Below are positions 1 to 5,890 of a stretch of 9,965 nt of DNA, piece by piece. The stretch lies in the NCBI GenBank assembly GCA_964195945.1, contig CAXMRC010000134.1, positions 1 to 9,965 on the forward strand. The letters are read 5' to 3'. The position numbers were made by a program, and so were the translations under genes. Below the pieces are notes generated by a model. The model had not been told where the DNA came from. It saw only the letters and a program-made list of their open reading frames with translations, and did no database searches. This DNA is from JAAETI01 sp964195945 (lineage in GTDB: Bacteria; Actinomycetota; Acidimicrobiia; Spongiisociales; UBA5794). Each line of letters starts with the position of its first letter. Within the stretch, counting starts at the first letter, position 1.

Positions 1-24
1 GCCGCTGACCTTCCCCTCGGATTG

Positions 25-735
25 TTACCGCTTTACGGCGATGTGGAGTCCGCGGCCAAGCGGACCGTCGGGGTCGTACTCCGCAGTCAGCCCGGCCGCG
101 GCAAAGAGAGTCGCATATTCGTCGACGGTGAATAGTGCGGTCGGGTGCTCCTCGACATACGCGTCGGCGTCGCCATCGTCCCAGGCCACCGCCCATGCCC
201 ACCGCATGTTCACCCGGTTGCCGTCGCGCATGCTCGTGTCCACCCTGGCAACCGAAAGCCCATCCCCTTCGACAATCCGCGCCCCAACGTGGCTCTCCAT
301 CCAGGCGTCGGGAGTGAACCATGGTTCGATCACCAGGACCCCATCAGGATTCAGGTGCCGCTCACAGCTGCGGATCATGGCGGCCGAATCCTTCAATGAA
401 GTCACATAGGCAATCGCCGAGAACATACAGACGAGAGCGTCGAATCTCTCCCCCAGGTCAAACTCAATCATGTCCGCAAGATGGAAGCGCGTCTCTGGCA
501 TCCTCCTATGGGCGACCGACAACATCGACTCGGAGATATCGAGACCGGATACGTTGTGCCATTTGGCCAGTTGCTCGGTGTAACGCGCGGTACCGCATGC
601 AACATCGAGGACCGATCGTGCTCCCGGCTTCCGCTGCTCGATCGCCTCGTGGATCGTCGCCGCATGGGTCTCGTAGTCGAGCCATCCGTAGTAGAGGTCG
701 TATACCTCGGCCGACCGTTCGTAAGGATTGAGCAT
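25..735 (-). CDS. Class I SAM-dependent methyltransferase, DesVI/TylM1-like (N-methyltransferase family)
   Basis: A 236-residue, full-length class I (Rossmann) methyltransferase. Visible motifs are the SAM-binding glycine motif VLDVACGTA (residues 42-50), the acidic end of strand beta2 in GLDIS (D66), LADM (87-90) and FDALVCMFSAIAYV (98-111). A C-terminal EPWF (137-140), the stretch VARVDTSMRDGN (about 162-173) and GLTAEY...GPLGRGL near the end strongly recall the TylM1/DesVI amino-sugar N,N-dimethyltransferases. I recognise this from memory of the family, not from a search. No sugar-nucleotide or antibiotic genes are nearby, so the real substrate (a small amine, sugar or other) is unknown. 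It is probably cytosolic. The ATG start is well supported by AGGAGG at 740-745, four bases upstream. It follows pspA on the same strand, but a hairpin (753-782) lies between them, so it may be transcribed only by readthrough or from a promoter inside that gap. Stop codon TAA. Confidence 0.88.
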   Translation of the reverse strand: MLNPYERSAEVYDLYYGWLDYETHAATIHEAIEQRKPGARSVLDVACGTARYTEQLAKWHNVSGLDISESMLSVAHRRMPETRFHLADMIEFDLGERFDALVCMFSAIAYVTSLKDSAAMIRSCERHLNPDGVLVIEPWFTPDAWMESHVGARIVEGDGLSVARVDTSMRDGNRVNMRWAWAVAWDDGDADAYVEEHPTALFTVDEYATLFAAAGLTAEYDPDGPLGRGLHIAVKR

Positions 736-752
736 CGTTCCTCCTCTATGCG

Positions 753-782
753 AAGAGCCCCCCGACGAAGCGGAGGGCTCTT
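753..782 (-). terminator. Hairpin between pspA and the methyltransferase gene (possible terminator)
   Basis: AAGAGCCC at 753-760 pairs with GGGCTCTT at 775-782 (8 bp). After one C/A mismatch the stem continues with CCG/CGG around a six-base loop. It lies 30 bases downstream of the pspA stop codon. There is no run of T beyond the two at the end of the stem, so it would be a weak or U-tract-less terminator. It also sits only seven bases ahead of the methyltransferase ribosome binding site, so it could act as an attenuator or an mRNA 3' stabiliser instead. Confidence 0.55.
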
Positions 783-811
783 GAAACTGCAGCGCTCTTG
801 GCTAGAAACGC

Positions 812-1531
812 CTAGTTGAGCCCCAACTCTGTCTTGAGTTCTTCAAGCTTCGCATCGGCCTGGGCCATATTGATAGCTTCCTTGAGCTCGTATTCCGAGC
901 CCTCGGGCGTCGCTTCGCGCAGCTCTGCATTGGCCATCGCCTCTGCCTTACGAATTTCGATCTTCTCTTCGATCTTCTCGAGAGAAGGCATGTCGTAGTC
1001 CATCGTGTTGGACAGTGCATCGACAGCCTTGTTGACCGACTCCTGCATCTTTGCGGCCTCGAGCGAGCCGAGCAGCTCCATCCTCTTGGCGGCCAACTCG
1101 GACACCCGCATGGCGTTCGACTGCACGGCCTGCTTCGCTTTGTCGGCCTGGCCGGTCGCCGTCGTGTACTGAGTCTTCAGCGTCGACAGGTTGTTCTCAG
1201 AAGCCTGCAGCTTCATCGCGATCGACTGCGCAGCCTTCGTCCACTTGTCCTGACCGGCAGCATCGCCGGCTGCCTTGGCTTCTTCAGCCCTGAGGATCGC
1301 CTGCTTGGCCATCTCGCGTGCCTCGCCCACATCGTCAGCGGCGTTTTCCATCTTGGACTCGAGCTGAGTGCGATGAGCAACAACCTTCGCTGCCTGGTTG
1401 CGCAGCTCCTGGTCACGCTTCTTGGCTTCGTTGATCGCTTGCTCGATCTCAACCTCAGGTTTCATCATCTTCTCAGCGCCGCCTTTGAACAGCGTTGCGA
1501 GGTAGCCCCAAAGGCGCTTCAAGAAACTCAT
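812..1531 (-). CDS. pspA: PspA/IM30 family envelope-stress protein
   Basis: A 239-residue PspA/IM30 (ESCRT-III-like) protein. Members bind stressed inner membranes, polymerise and limit proton leakage. It begins with an amphipathic helix (MSFLKRLWGYLATLFKGG, residues 1-18), the usual membrane-binding segment. A long charged Ala/Glu/Lys-rich helical hairpin follows (about 25-195; for example VEIEQAINEAKKRDQELRNQ at 27-46), and then a shorter C-terminal helix (about 212-237). Length is in the normal PspA range. There is no signal peptide or TM segment. The ATG is preceded by GGGAAGGAA (1536-1544), a good ribosome binding site, so this start is secure. It lies 79 bases after the TPM-domain gene on the same strand, and the two probably form one envelope-stress unit. 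A TACAAT box in the gap suggests that pspA can also be transcribed alone. Stop codon TAG. The symbol denotes the family, since PspA and its paralogues are hard to tell apart by eye. Confidence 0.87.
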   Translation of the reverse strand: MSFLKRLWGYLATLFKGGAEKMMKPEVEIEQAINEAKKRDQELRNQAAKVVAHRTQLESKMENAADDVGEAREMAKQAILRAEEAKAAGDAAGQDKWTKAAQSIAMKLQASENNLSTLKTQYTTATGQADKAKQAVQSNAMRVSELAAKRMELLGSLEAAKMQESVNKAVDALSNTMDYDMPSLEKIEEKIEIRKAEAMANAELREATPEGSEYELKEAINMAQADAKLEELKTELGLN

Positions 1532-1556
1532 GTCATTCCTTCCCTAGTTCGTTCAG

Positions 1557-1562
1557 ATTGTA
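1557..1562 (-). promoter_or_regulatory. Candidate -10 box (TACAAT) for pspA
   Basis: Read on the minus strand, TACAAT lies 25 bases upstream of the pspA ATG, which would give a 5' leader of roughly 20 bases containing the GGGAAGGAA ribosome binding site. It is one of the best -10 matches in the intergenic sequence of this window. The -35 position holds only a weak match (GACC near 17-19 bases upstream), so the call rests on the -10 and its placement in the 79-base gap. Confidence 0.4.
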
Positions 1563-1610
1563 GATGTTTACTGGTGGGCTTGGTCGGCTGCTTCGTAACC
1601 TCGAATTGAG

Positions 1611-2888
1611 CTACTTGCGGCGCCGGCCCCCACCCCGAATGCGGCCACCACCGCTGCGCTGACTACGGGGGGAACGAGTGGTCCTCGTGCGGCGACGTTG
1701 CACAGGCGAGCCTGGCCCAGGGACGACACCGCCGCCGCGGCGAGCCCGGGGAGTGGAAGTGGGTGTTGACGAAGATCTGCGCAACAACCCTCCAACACCC
1801 CCGCTGCGGCTGCGTCCACCGCCGGCAAGCACCTGACCGGCGACCCCAATGAGGATCTCCATAACACCGGGGCCAAGGTACGAGCTACGGCGCGACGGGC
1901 GGCGCTGATAGTCCGGTCGGGGGGCTGGCGTTGCCACCCGATCCTGGGACGGGCGAGCGACGGGTTCGAGACGCTTTGGCTCAGGCCTGGGAGGTTTCGG
2001 TTTCCCATCGAGGATGGCCTCGGCGCTGTCGAGCTGCCAGATGGCGACGTCGAGATCGTTGGAAAGACCCACCAACTGTTGTGGAGTCTCCGCCTTCTGG
2101 AGCTTGTCGGGGACCGCGCGGTACGTCTCGCTTGCAGTGTTGTAAAACTCGTCGACCTCTGGATTGTCGGCGACCCGAACCTCATCCTCCATGTCAAGGA
2201 TATCGTTGGCAACGGCGTCGACTTGTTTCTGCACCGCCGCACGTGCCTTGGTCATCTGTTCGGCGGCGGCATTGACCGTCTGCTTGCTGCTGCGACGCAT
2301 CATGAAGAAGATCAGAAGCCCGAGGCCACCAAAGATGACGATGACCCAGAGGAACCCGCTCCCACCGCCCGAGGACTCTGTAGCGGCCGCCGACGTAGCC
2401 GCTGCGGTAGTCGCTGGTGCCTCGCTTGCGTCAACGGTGACGCCGGCCAGGCCAACGACGAAGTTGGCCGCATACTCGGCGTCGTTCCCGCCCTCTGTGT
2501 TGGCGAACTCGAACGCACCCTCCATGTCGGTCTCGGTGAACCCTTCGTTATCGCTGAGCCAGCCAATATCCTCGGGCGACAGCACGAGGATCGTTCCCGA
2601 GTCGATGCCAAGATCCTCAAACACAGCCTCAGCGAACGCGGTATTTCCACCAAGCGGCGTGTCATTGAGCACGACCAGATAGAAACGAGATCCGTTGTTA
2701 CGTGCGGCCGTGACGATCTCAGTGGCATCACCGTCACTGATTGTTGCACCGCCATCGAGGTAGTACCCGGTTGTCGCCGCATCATCGCCAACCTGAGATA
2801 TCTCGGCGGCAAAGACACCGGTCGCACCAACCACGAAGAAGAGAGCGAACAAACTCGCAAGAAGCGCCAAGCGCCGTATCCAATTCAT
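1611..2888 (-). CDS. TPM-domain membrane protein with signal peptide, one TM helix and basic Arg/Gly-rich tail
   Basis: This is 425 residues from the ATG at 2888; an in-frame TTG at 2903 would add five. From the ATG, residues 1-28 are a signal peptide (MNWIRRLALLASLF, then a hydrophobic core ending in VFAA). Residues about 29-153 form an extracytoplasmic TPM-like domain (YLDGGATISDGDATEIV; SRFYLVVLND; GTILVLSPEDIGWLSDNEGF). A Thr/Ala/Ser/Gly linker follows, then a TM helix at about 179-197 (FLWVIVIFGGLGLLIFFMM) and a cytoplasmic helical, coiled-coil-like region (about 203-295). The last 130 residues are Pro/Arg/Gly/Ser-rich and very basic. TPM domains occur in membrane proteins linked to envelope maintenance, including the thylakoid TLP18.3 phosphatase family; an enzymatic role here is not shown. 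The neighbour pspA downstream suggests that it senses or recruits at the membrane during stress. It follows the proline dehydrogenase gene by 36 bases. I prefer the ATG because a TACGAT box sits six bases ahead of it, as in leaderless transcripts. Stop codon TAG. Confidence 0.8.
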   Translation of the reverse strand: MNWIRRLALLASLFALFFVVGATGVFAAEISQVGDDAATTGYYLDGGATISDGDATEIVTAARNNGSRFYLVVLNDTPLGGNTAFAEAVFEDLGIDSGTILVLSPEDIGWLSDNEGFTETDMEGAFEFANTEGGNDAEYAANFVVGLAGVTVDASEAPATTAAATSAAATESSGGGSGFLWVIVIFGGLGLLIFFMMRRSSKQTVNAAAEQMTKARAAVQKQVDAVANDILDMEDEVRVADNPEVDEFYNTASETYRAVPDKLQKAETPQQLVGLSNDLDVAIWQLDSAEAILDGKPKPPRPEPKRLEPVARPSQDRVATPAPRPDYQRRPSRRSSYLGPGVMEILIGVAGQVLAGGGRSRSGGVGGLLRRSSSTPTSTPRARRGGGVVPGPGSPVQRRRTRTTRSPRSQRSGGGRIRGGGRRRK

Positions 2889-2894
2889 GGGCAC

Positions 2895-2900
2895 ATCGTA
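2895..2900 (-). promoter_or_regulatory. Candidate leaderless promoter -10 (TACGAT) for the TPM-domain gene
   Basis: Minus-strand TACGAT fits the actinobacterial TANNNT -10 pattern. It ends exactly six bases before the ATG at 2888, the spacing expected if transcription starts at the A of the start codon. No Shine-Dalgarno precedes that ATG. No convincing -35 is visible. If real, the TPM-pspA pair can be transcribed apart from the proline genes, and the TTG at 2903 would lie inside the promoter. Confidence 0.4.
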
Positions 2901-2924
2901 CAACTGATGTCGAGCGGCAGACGT

Positions 2925-3839
2925 TTACCCTCGGGACAATGCGGCCCTCATGAAGAACACGAGGTTTGAGGGACGTTCCGCCATCCGACGGGTGAGATAC
3001 GGGTACCAGGCCACTCCGTACGGGACGTAGACGCGCAACGGGTCACCGTCCGTCAACATCTTCTCCTGGAGAGCAGTGCGAACTCCGTAAAGCATCTGAT
3101 ACTCGTAAGGGGCGGACCGCTGGCCGGCCAGGTCTGCAGCAACCTCAAGCCGGGCCGTGTCATGAGAAGCGATAGCCGGCCTGACCCCGTCATCGCCCAT
3201 AAGCAGATGCGTGAGCTGGTCGAAGGACTTGTCTACCTCTTGGCGTGACTGCATTGCCACATCGGGCGATTCGGCGTACGCACCCTTACATAACCGTATA
3301 TGACCACCAAGGGGCATGATCGTGTCGAGATCCCGCTTGGTGCGGTAGAGATATGCCTGCACTGCCAGACCAAGGTTCCCGTGCACTTTCTGCGCAGCCG
3401 AATACAGGTCGATGGTCAGTTGGGTGACTTCGCTCTCTTCCATGTCGACGCTAACGGTCGTACCAACCGCCGCAGCTCGCCGTGCCAACGCATCAAGCGA
3501 CTCTCCAGCCACCCCATCATCCAAACCCATGCCAAGCTGAGAAAGTTTGACCGAAATATTGCCTTCGACACCGTGTTCGCCGATTGCATCCAGACAAGCC
3601 AGGTAATCATCCCTGGCCGCCTCGGCTTGGGGTCGATCTGTGACATGCTCGCCAAGATGGTCAAGAGAGACGGTTGCCCCCTTGCCATTGAGTTCGACAG
3701 CGGCTGCGATGGCTTGTCCGAGAGTCTCCCCGGCAACGAACCGGGTAGATAGTGCCCGACCTGGTCGAGTCTCGGTAATCATCTTGCGGAACACGCTGCG
3801 GTTGGTTACTCCGAGAACGCTGCGACCGATGACGTTCAC
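2925..3839 (-). CDS. Proline dehydrogenase, monofunctional (PutB-type)
   Basis: A 304-residue FAD-dependent proline dehydrogenase. It oxidises L-proline to delta-1-pyrroline-5-carboxylate and passes electrons to the quinone pool, and is normally membrane-associated. It has the length of stand-alone bacterial enzymes, without the P5C-dehydrogenase half of PutA. Family motifs run in order along the TIM barrel: VSLDHLGE (57-64), NISVKLSQLG (94-103), VSVDMEES (129-136), QAYLYRT (161-167), IRLCKGAYAE (181-190), ASHD (224-227), YEYQMLYGVR (245-254), and YVPYG...WYPYLTRRMAERPSN (271-292). The last includes the paired arginines that hold the proline carboxylate. The GTG start overlaps the proC stop as GTGA, so translation is probably coupled. 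GGAG lies about eleven bases upstream. No P5C dehydrogenase gene is in view. Stop codon TAA. Confidence 0.93.
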   Translation of the reverse strand: MNVIGRSVLGVTNRSVFRKMITETRPGRALSTRFVAGETLGQAIAAAVELNGKGATVSLDHLGEHVTDRPQAEAARDDYLACLDAIGEHGVEGNISVKLSQLGMGLDDGVAGESLDALARRAAAVGTTVSVDMEESEVTQLTIDLYSAAQKVHGNLGLAVQAYLYRTKRDLDTIMPLGGHIRLCKGAYAESPDVAMQSRQEVDKSFDQLTHLLMGDDGVRPAIASHDTARLEVAADLAGQRSAPYEYQMLYGVRTALQEKMLTDGDPLRVYVPYGVAWYPYLTRRMAERPSNLVFFMRAALSRG

Positions 3840-4663
3840 TTCTCTGATCGCTCCAGAGCAATCGCTCCGAGTTCACGGGAGCGTTGTGCCGCCGATTGCA
3901 CCGCTCGTTCCAACAACGCTCGGAAACCACCCTCTTCCAGCGTGTGCAACGCCGCGGCCGTTGTGCCGCCTGGCGAAGTCACCTCGGCGCGTAGCCGGAA
4001 AGCGCTCTTGTCCGACACCGATAGCAAAGCCCCGGCACCACGCAAGGTCTGGATTACCAGCTTCTCGGCAGCGTGATGTGGCAAGCCCTCTCTGATAGCC
4101 GCTTCGGTGAGCGCCTCCGCCAGCAGGAAAACATAGGCGGGGCCGGATCCGGATACAGCGGTCACGGCGTCGAGCAGATCCTCAGATAGCCGAATAGTTT
4201 CACCGACCGCAGAGAGCACCATGTCGGCGAGGGCTAGCGCATCGTCCCCGGCGTTGACACCACCGCAGTAGGCAGTCATACCTTCGTCAACTGCGGCTGG
4301 CGTGTTGGGCATTGCACGTACGACAGCAACTCCCTCGAGTGCACGCTCGAAGACAGCCATCGGAACACCGGCCGCCAGGCTGACAACAACCTGGCCGGGC
4401 GTAACGACATCTCGGATCTGACCGAGCAGATGGTCGACGTCTTTTGGTTTGACGGCGATGACAACAACGTCCCTACCCGTTGCGGCGGCGGCGGGGTCGA
4501 GTGTGGCCTCGATGGCGGTCCGTCTTTGCGTTTCACGAGCTCGCTCTTCACGACGGGCCACGAGGATTAGGTTGGCCGTTTCCCAGCCGGCTCGAAGGAG
4601 ACCCTCCGCAAGGATCTCCCCCATCGAGCCTGCACCGAGGATGGCGACAGTTGGGTGAGTCAT
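3836..4663 (-). CDS. proC: Pyrroline-5-carboxylate reductase
   Basis: A 275-residue cytosolic enzyme that makes the last step of proline synthesis: P5C + NAD(P)H gives L-proline. The N-terminal Rossmann fold shows VAILGAGSMGEILAEGL (6-22, dinucleotide loop), VIAVKP (68-73), VVVSLAAGV (92-100) and MPNTP (118-122). The C-terminal dimerisation/active-site domain has AVSGSGPAYVFLLAEAL (169-185) and AEVTSPGGTTAAAL (226-239), both family signatures. The open frame runs on upstream to 4981, but that extension is Arg-rich, unlike any ProC, and overlaps the divergent kinase gene. The ATG at 4663 directly before THPTVAILG gives the normal family length. No clear Shine-Dalgarno precedes it, but a TATCAT box lies seven bases upstream. 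It is the first gene of the minus-strand group and overlaps the proline dehydrogenase gene by four bases, an opposing reaction. Stop codon TGA. Confidence 0.95.
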   Translation of the reverse strand: MTHPTVAILGAGSMGEILAEGLLRAGWETANLILVARREERARETQRRTAIEATLDPAAAATGRDVVVIAVKPKDVDHLLGQIRDVVTPGQVVVSLAAGVPMAVFERALEGVAVVRAMPNTPAAVDEGMTAYCGGVNAGDDALALADMVLSAVGETIRLSEDLLDAVTAVSGSGPAYVFLLAEALTEAAIREGLPHHAAEKLVIQTLRGAGALLSVSDKSAFRLRAEVTSPGGTTAAALHTLEEGGFRALLERAVQSAAQRSRELGAIALERSEK

Positions 4664-4670
4664 ACCCACG

Positions 4671-4676
4671 ATGATA
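4671..4676 (-). promoter_or_regulatory. Candidate leaderless promoter -10 (TATCAT) for proC
   Basis: Minus-strand TATCAT (TANNNT) ends seven bases before the proC ATG at 4663, consistent with transcription starting at or next to the start codon. No Shine-Dalgarno is present. The -35 region is not recognisable. It sits in the 93-base divergent gap shared with the histidine kinase promoter, about 70 bases from it. Confidence 0.4.
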
Positions 4677-4744
4677 CGTAAGTCGCAGGCTGCAATCGAC
4701 TTCCACTCCCGAGGCTCGTGCCGTGAGGCCCACACCGGGCCGAT

Positions 4745-4750
4745 TACGCT
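4745..4750 (+). promoter_or_regulatory. Candidate leaderless promoter -10 (TACGCT) for the histidine kinase gene
   Basis: Plus-strand TACGCT (TANNNT) ends six bases before the ATG at 4757, with CACCCC between and no Shine-Dalgarno, as expected for a leaderless mRNA. Upstream sequence shows only a poor -35 (GTGAG at about 16-18 bases). The rest of the 4664-4756 divergent gap holds no operator I can name. Confidence 0.4.
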
Positions 4751-4756
4751 CACCCC

Positions 4757-5890
4757 ATGGACCAACAACACCGGCCACCCGACATGGAAACGACACTGCT
4801 CTGGATCGTCTCCGGGTATCGAGTCTTCGCTGCGGTTTGGCTCTCCGTACTCGGCCTCGTTGTGCTTTCCAGCGAAACGACGCCGGTAGACCGACCGGCC
4901 GCGGTCGCGGTAACCATCGGCGCCGTTGCGCTCTGGGCGGCAGCGGCAACAACCGCAAGATTCCTGCGACCGCAGCTTCATAAGCGCTTGTGGTTCGTTG
5001 GCATCGATCTTGGGCTCAGCGCCTGGACTGTTGTTGCCGGCACCGTCGCCGGGACGATCCAGTTCGCCGGCGGGTATCCCCTTGTAGGAGCGTTCGCCGC
5101 TATCTATGCGTTTGGGTGGATCGGCGGCCTTGTCGGCGCGGCCACCCTGACCGTGGCAGGGTTGATCCCCGTACTCAACCGAGACCAGTCCTACCCGCAG
5201 GAAGTCGCCAATGCGATCGCCTTTCTCTTTTCAGTAGGCGCGGCCGTCGGTGTTGCCACAGCCCTGCGAACTCTCGATCGACGCCGGGTTACCGCCGAGG
5301 CGGCCCTCGAGGTGGAACGAACCGAGCGGGTGCGTGCGGAGGAACACGCCGAGGTCGCCGCCCATCTCCACGACTCGGTGCTGCAGACGCTCGCCTTGAT
5401 TCAGCGGGACTCGGCAGCAACTCCGGATATCCGTGGCCTGGCACGACACCAAGAACGTGAGTTGCGCTCGTGGCTATTCCCGTCGGCCGACAGCGTTGTC
5501 AGCAGCGGCGGGTTTCGCGAATCGCTGATAGGTATTTGCTCCGAGATCGAAGATCAAGGCGGCACCCATGTTGAAGTTGTGGTCGTTGGGAACAGCACAC
5601 ACCCGGTGGAGCCCATCATCGGCGCGGCCCGCGAAGCGATACGCAACGCAAGCAAGCACGCAGACGTTGACACTATTTCTGTTTACGGCGAGGCCAACGA
5701 TGAGGAGATTCTCGTGTTCGTGAAGGATCGCGGCGTCGGTTTTGACCCAACTGAACTTGCACAATCCCGACATGGCATTCGGGAATCTATCGTTGGACGC
5801 ATGGAACGTCACGGCGGTGCATCTGAGATCATCTCGGCTTCCGGCGCGGGCACTGAAATCCGACTTCGTCTTCCATTGGGGACGCCATGA
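4757..5890 (+). CDS. Membrane sensor histidine kinase (NarL/DesK class, PspC-kinase-like catalytic core)
   Basis: A 377-residue sensor kinase. The N-terminal half (about 15-170) is hydrophobic with five or six TM helices (about 22-38, 47-68, 79-100, 106-140 probably as two, 150-170) and no large extracellular loop. This suggests sensing within the membrane or through a partner. A short linker helix (about 174-198) leads to the phospho-acceptor helix AAHLHDSVLQTLALIQRDS (201-219), in which His205, followed by Asp206, is the likely phosphorylation site. The HATPase_c domain has the N-box REAIRNASKHA (Asn297), G1 box DRGVGFD (324-330) and G2 region RHGIRESIVGRMERHGG (338-354). The HLHDSVLQTLALIQ form is, from memory, typical of actinobacterial kinases that carry PspC domains; no PspC domain is visible here. 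It overlaps the response regulator gene by four bases (ATGA). The ATG at 4757 has a leaderless-type box; an in-frame ATG at 4784 is a weaker alternative. Stop codon TGA. Confidence 0.9.
   Translation: MDQQHRPPDMETTLLWIVSGYRVFAAVWLSVLGLVVLSSETTPVDRPAAVAVTIGAVALWAAAATTARFLRPQLHKRLWFVGIDLGLSAWTVVAGTVAGTIQFAGGYPLVGAFAAIYAFGWIGGLVGAATLTVAGLIPVLNRDQSYPQEVANAIAFLFSVGAAVGVATALRTLDRRRVTAEAALEVERTERVRAEEHAEVAAHLHDSVLQTLALIQRDSAATPDIRGLARHQERELRSWLFPSADSVVSSGGFRESLIGICSEIEDQGGTHVEVVVVGNSTHPVEPIIGAAREAIRNASKHADVDTISVYGEANDEEILVFVKDRGVGFDPTELAQSRHGIRESIVGRMERHGGASEIISASGAGTEIRLRLPLGTP

Noticed and set aside
1..24. Terminator downstream of the methyltransferase gene
   Set aside because: The 24 bases left of its stop show no hairpin, and the window ends before one could be judged.
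1568..2242. Minus-strand 224-codon frame overlapping the TPM gene tail, as evidence of a frameshift
   Set aside because: The TPM frame continues without break from signal peptide to TAG, and its Arg/Gly/Ser tail is plausible for such proteins. The other frame gives an Ala/Pro/Leu-rich sequence without domain features.
2079..2969. Plus-strand 296-codon open frame over the TPM and proline dehydrogenase genes
   Set aside because: It is antisense to two clear genes, and its translation has no recognisable fold, signal or motif. High G+C explains long shadow frames.
4654..4756. Inverted repeat GGGTGAG / CTCACCC near the proC and kinase starts as a shared operator
   Set aside because: It is only seven bases, about 90 bases apart, and one copy lies inside the proC coding sequence. 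Chance is sufficient.
4664..4981. N-terminal extension of ProC up to 4981
   Set aside because: The added 106 residues are Arg-rich without domain features, overlap the divergent kinase gene and have no counterpart in ProC proteins, which start just before the GAGSMG motif.
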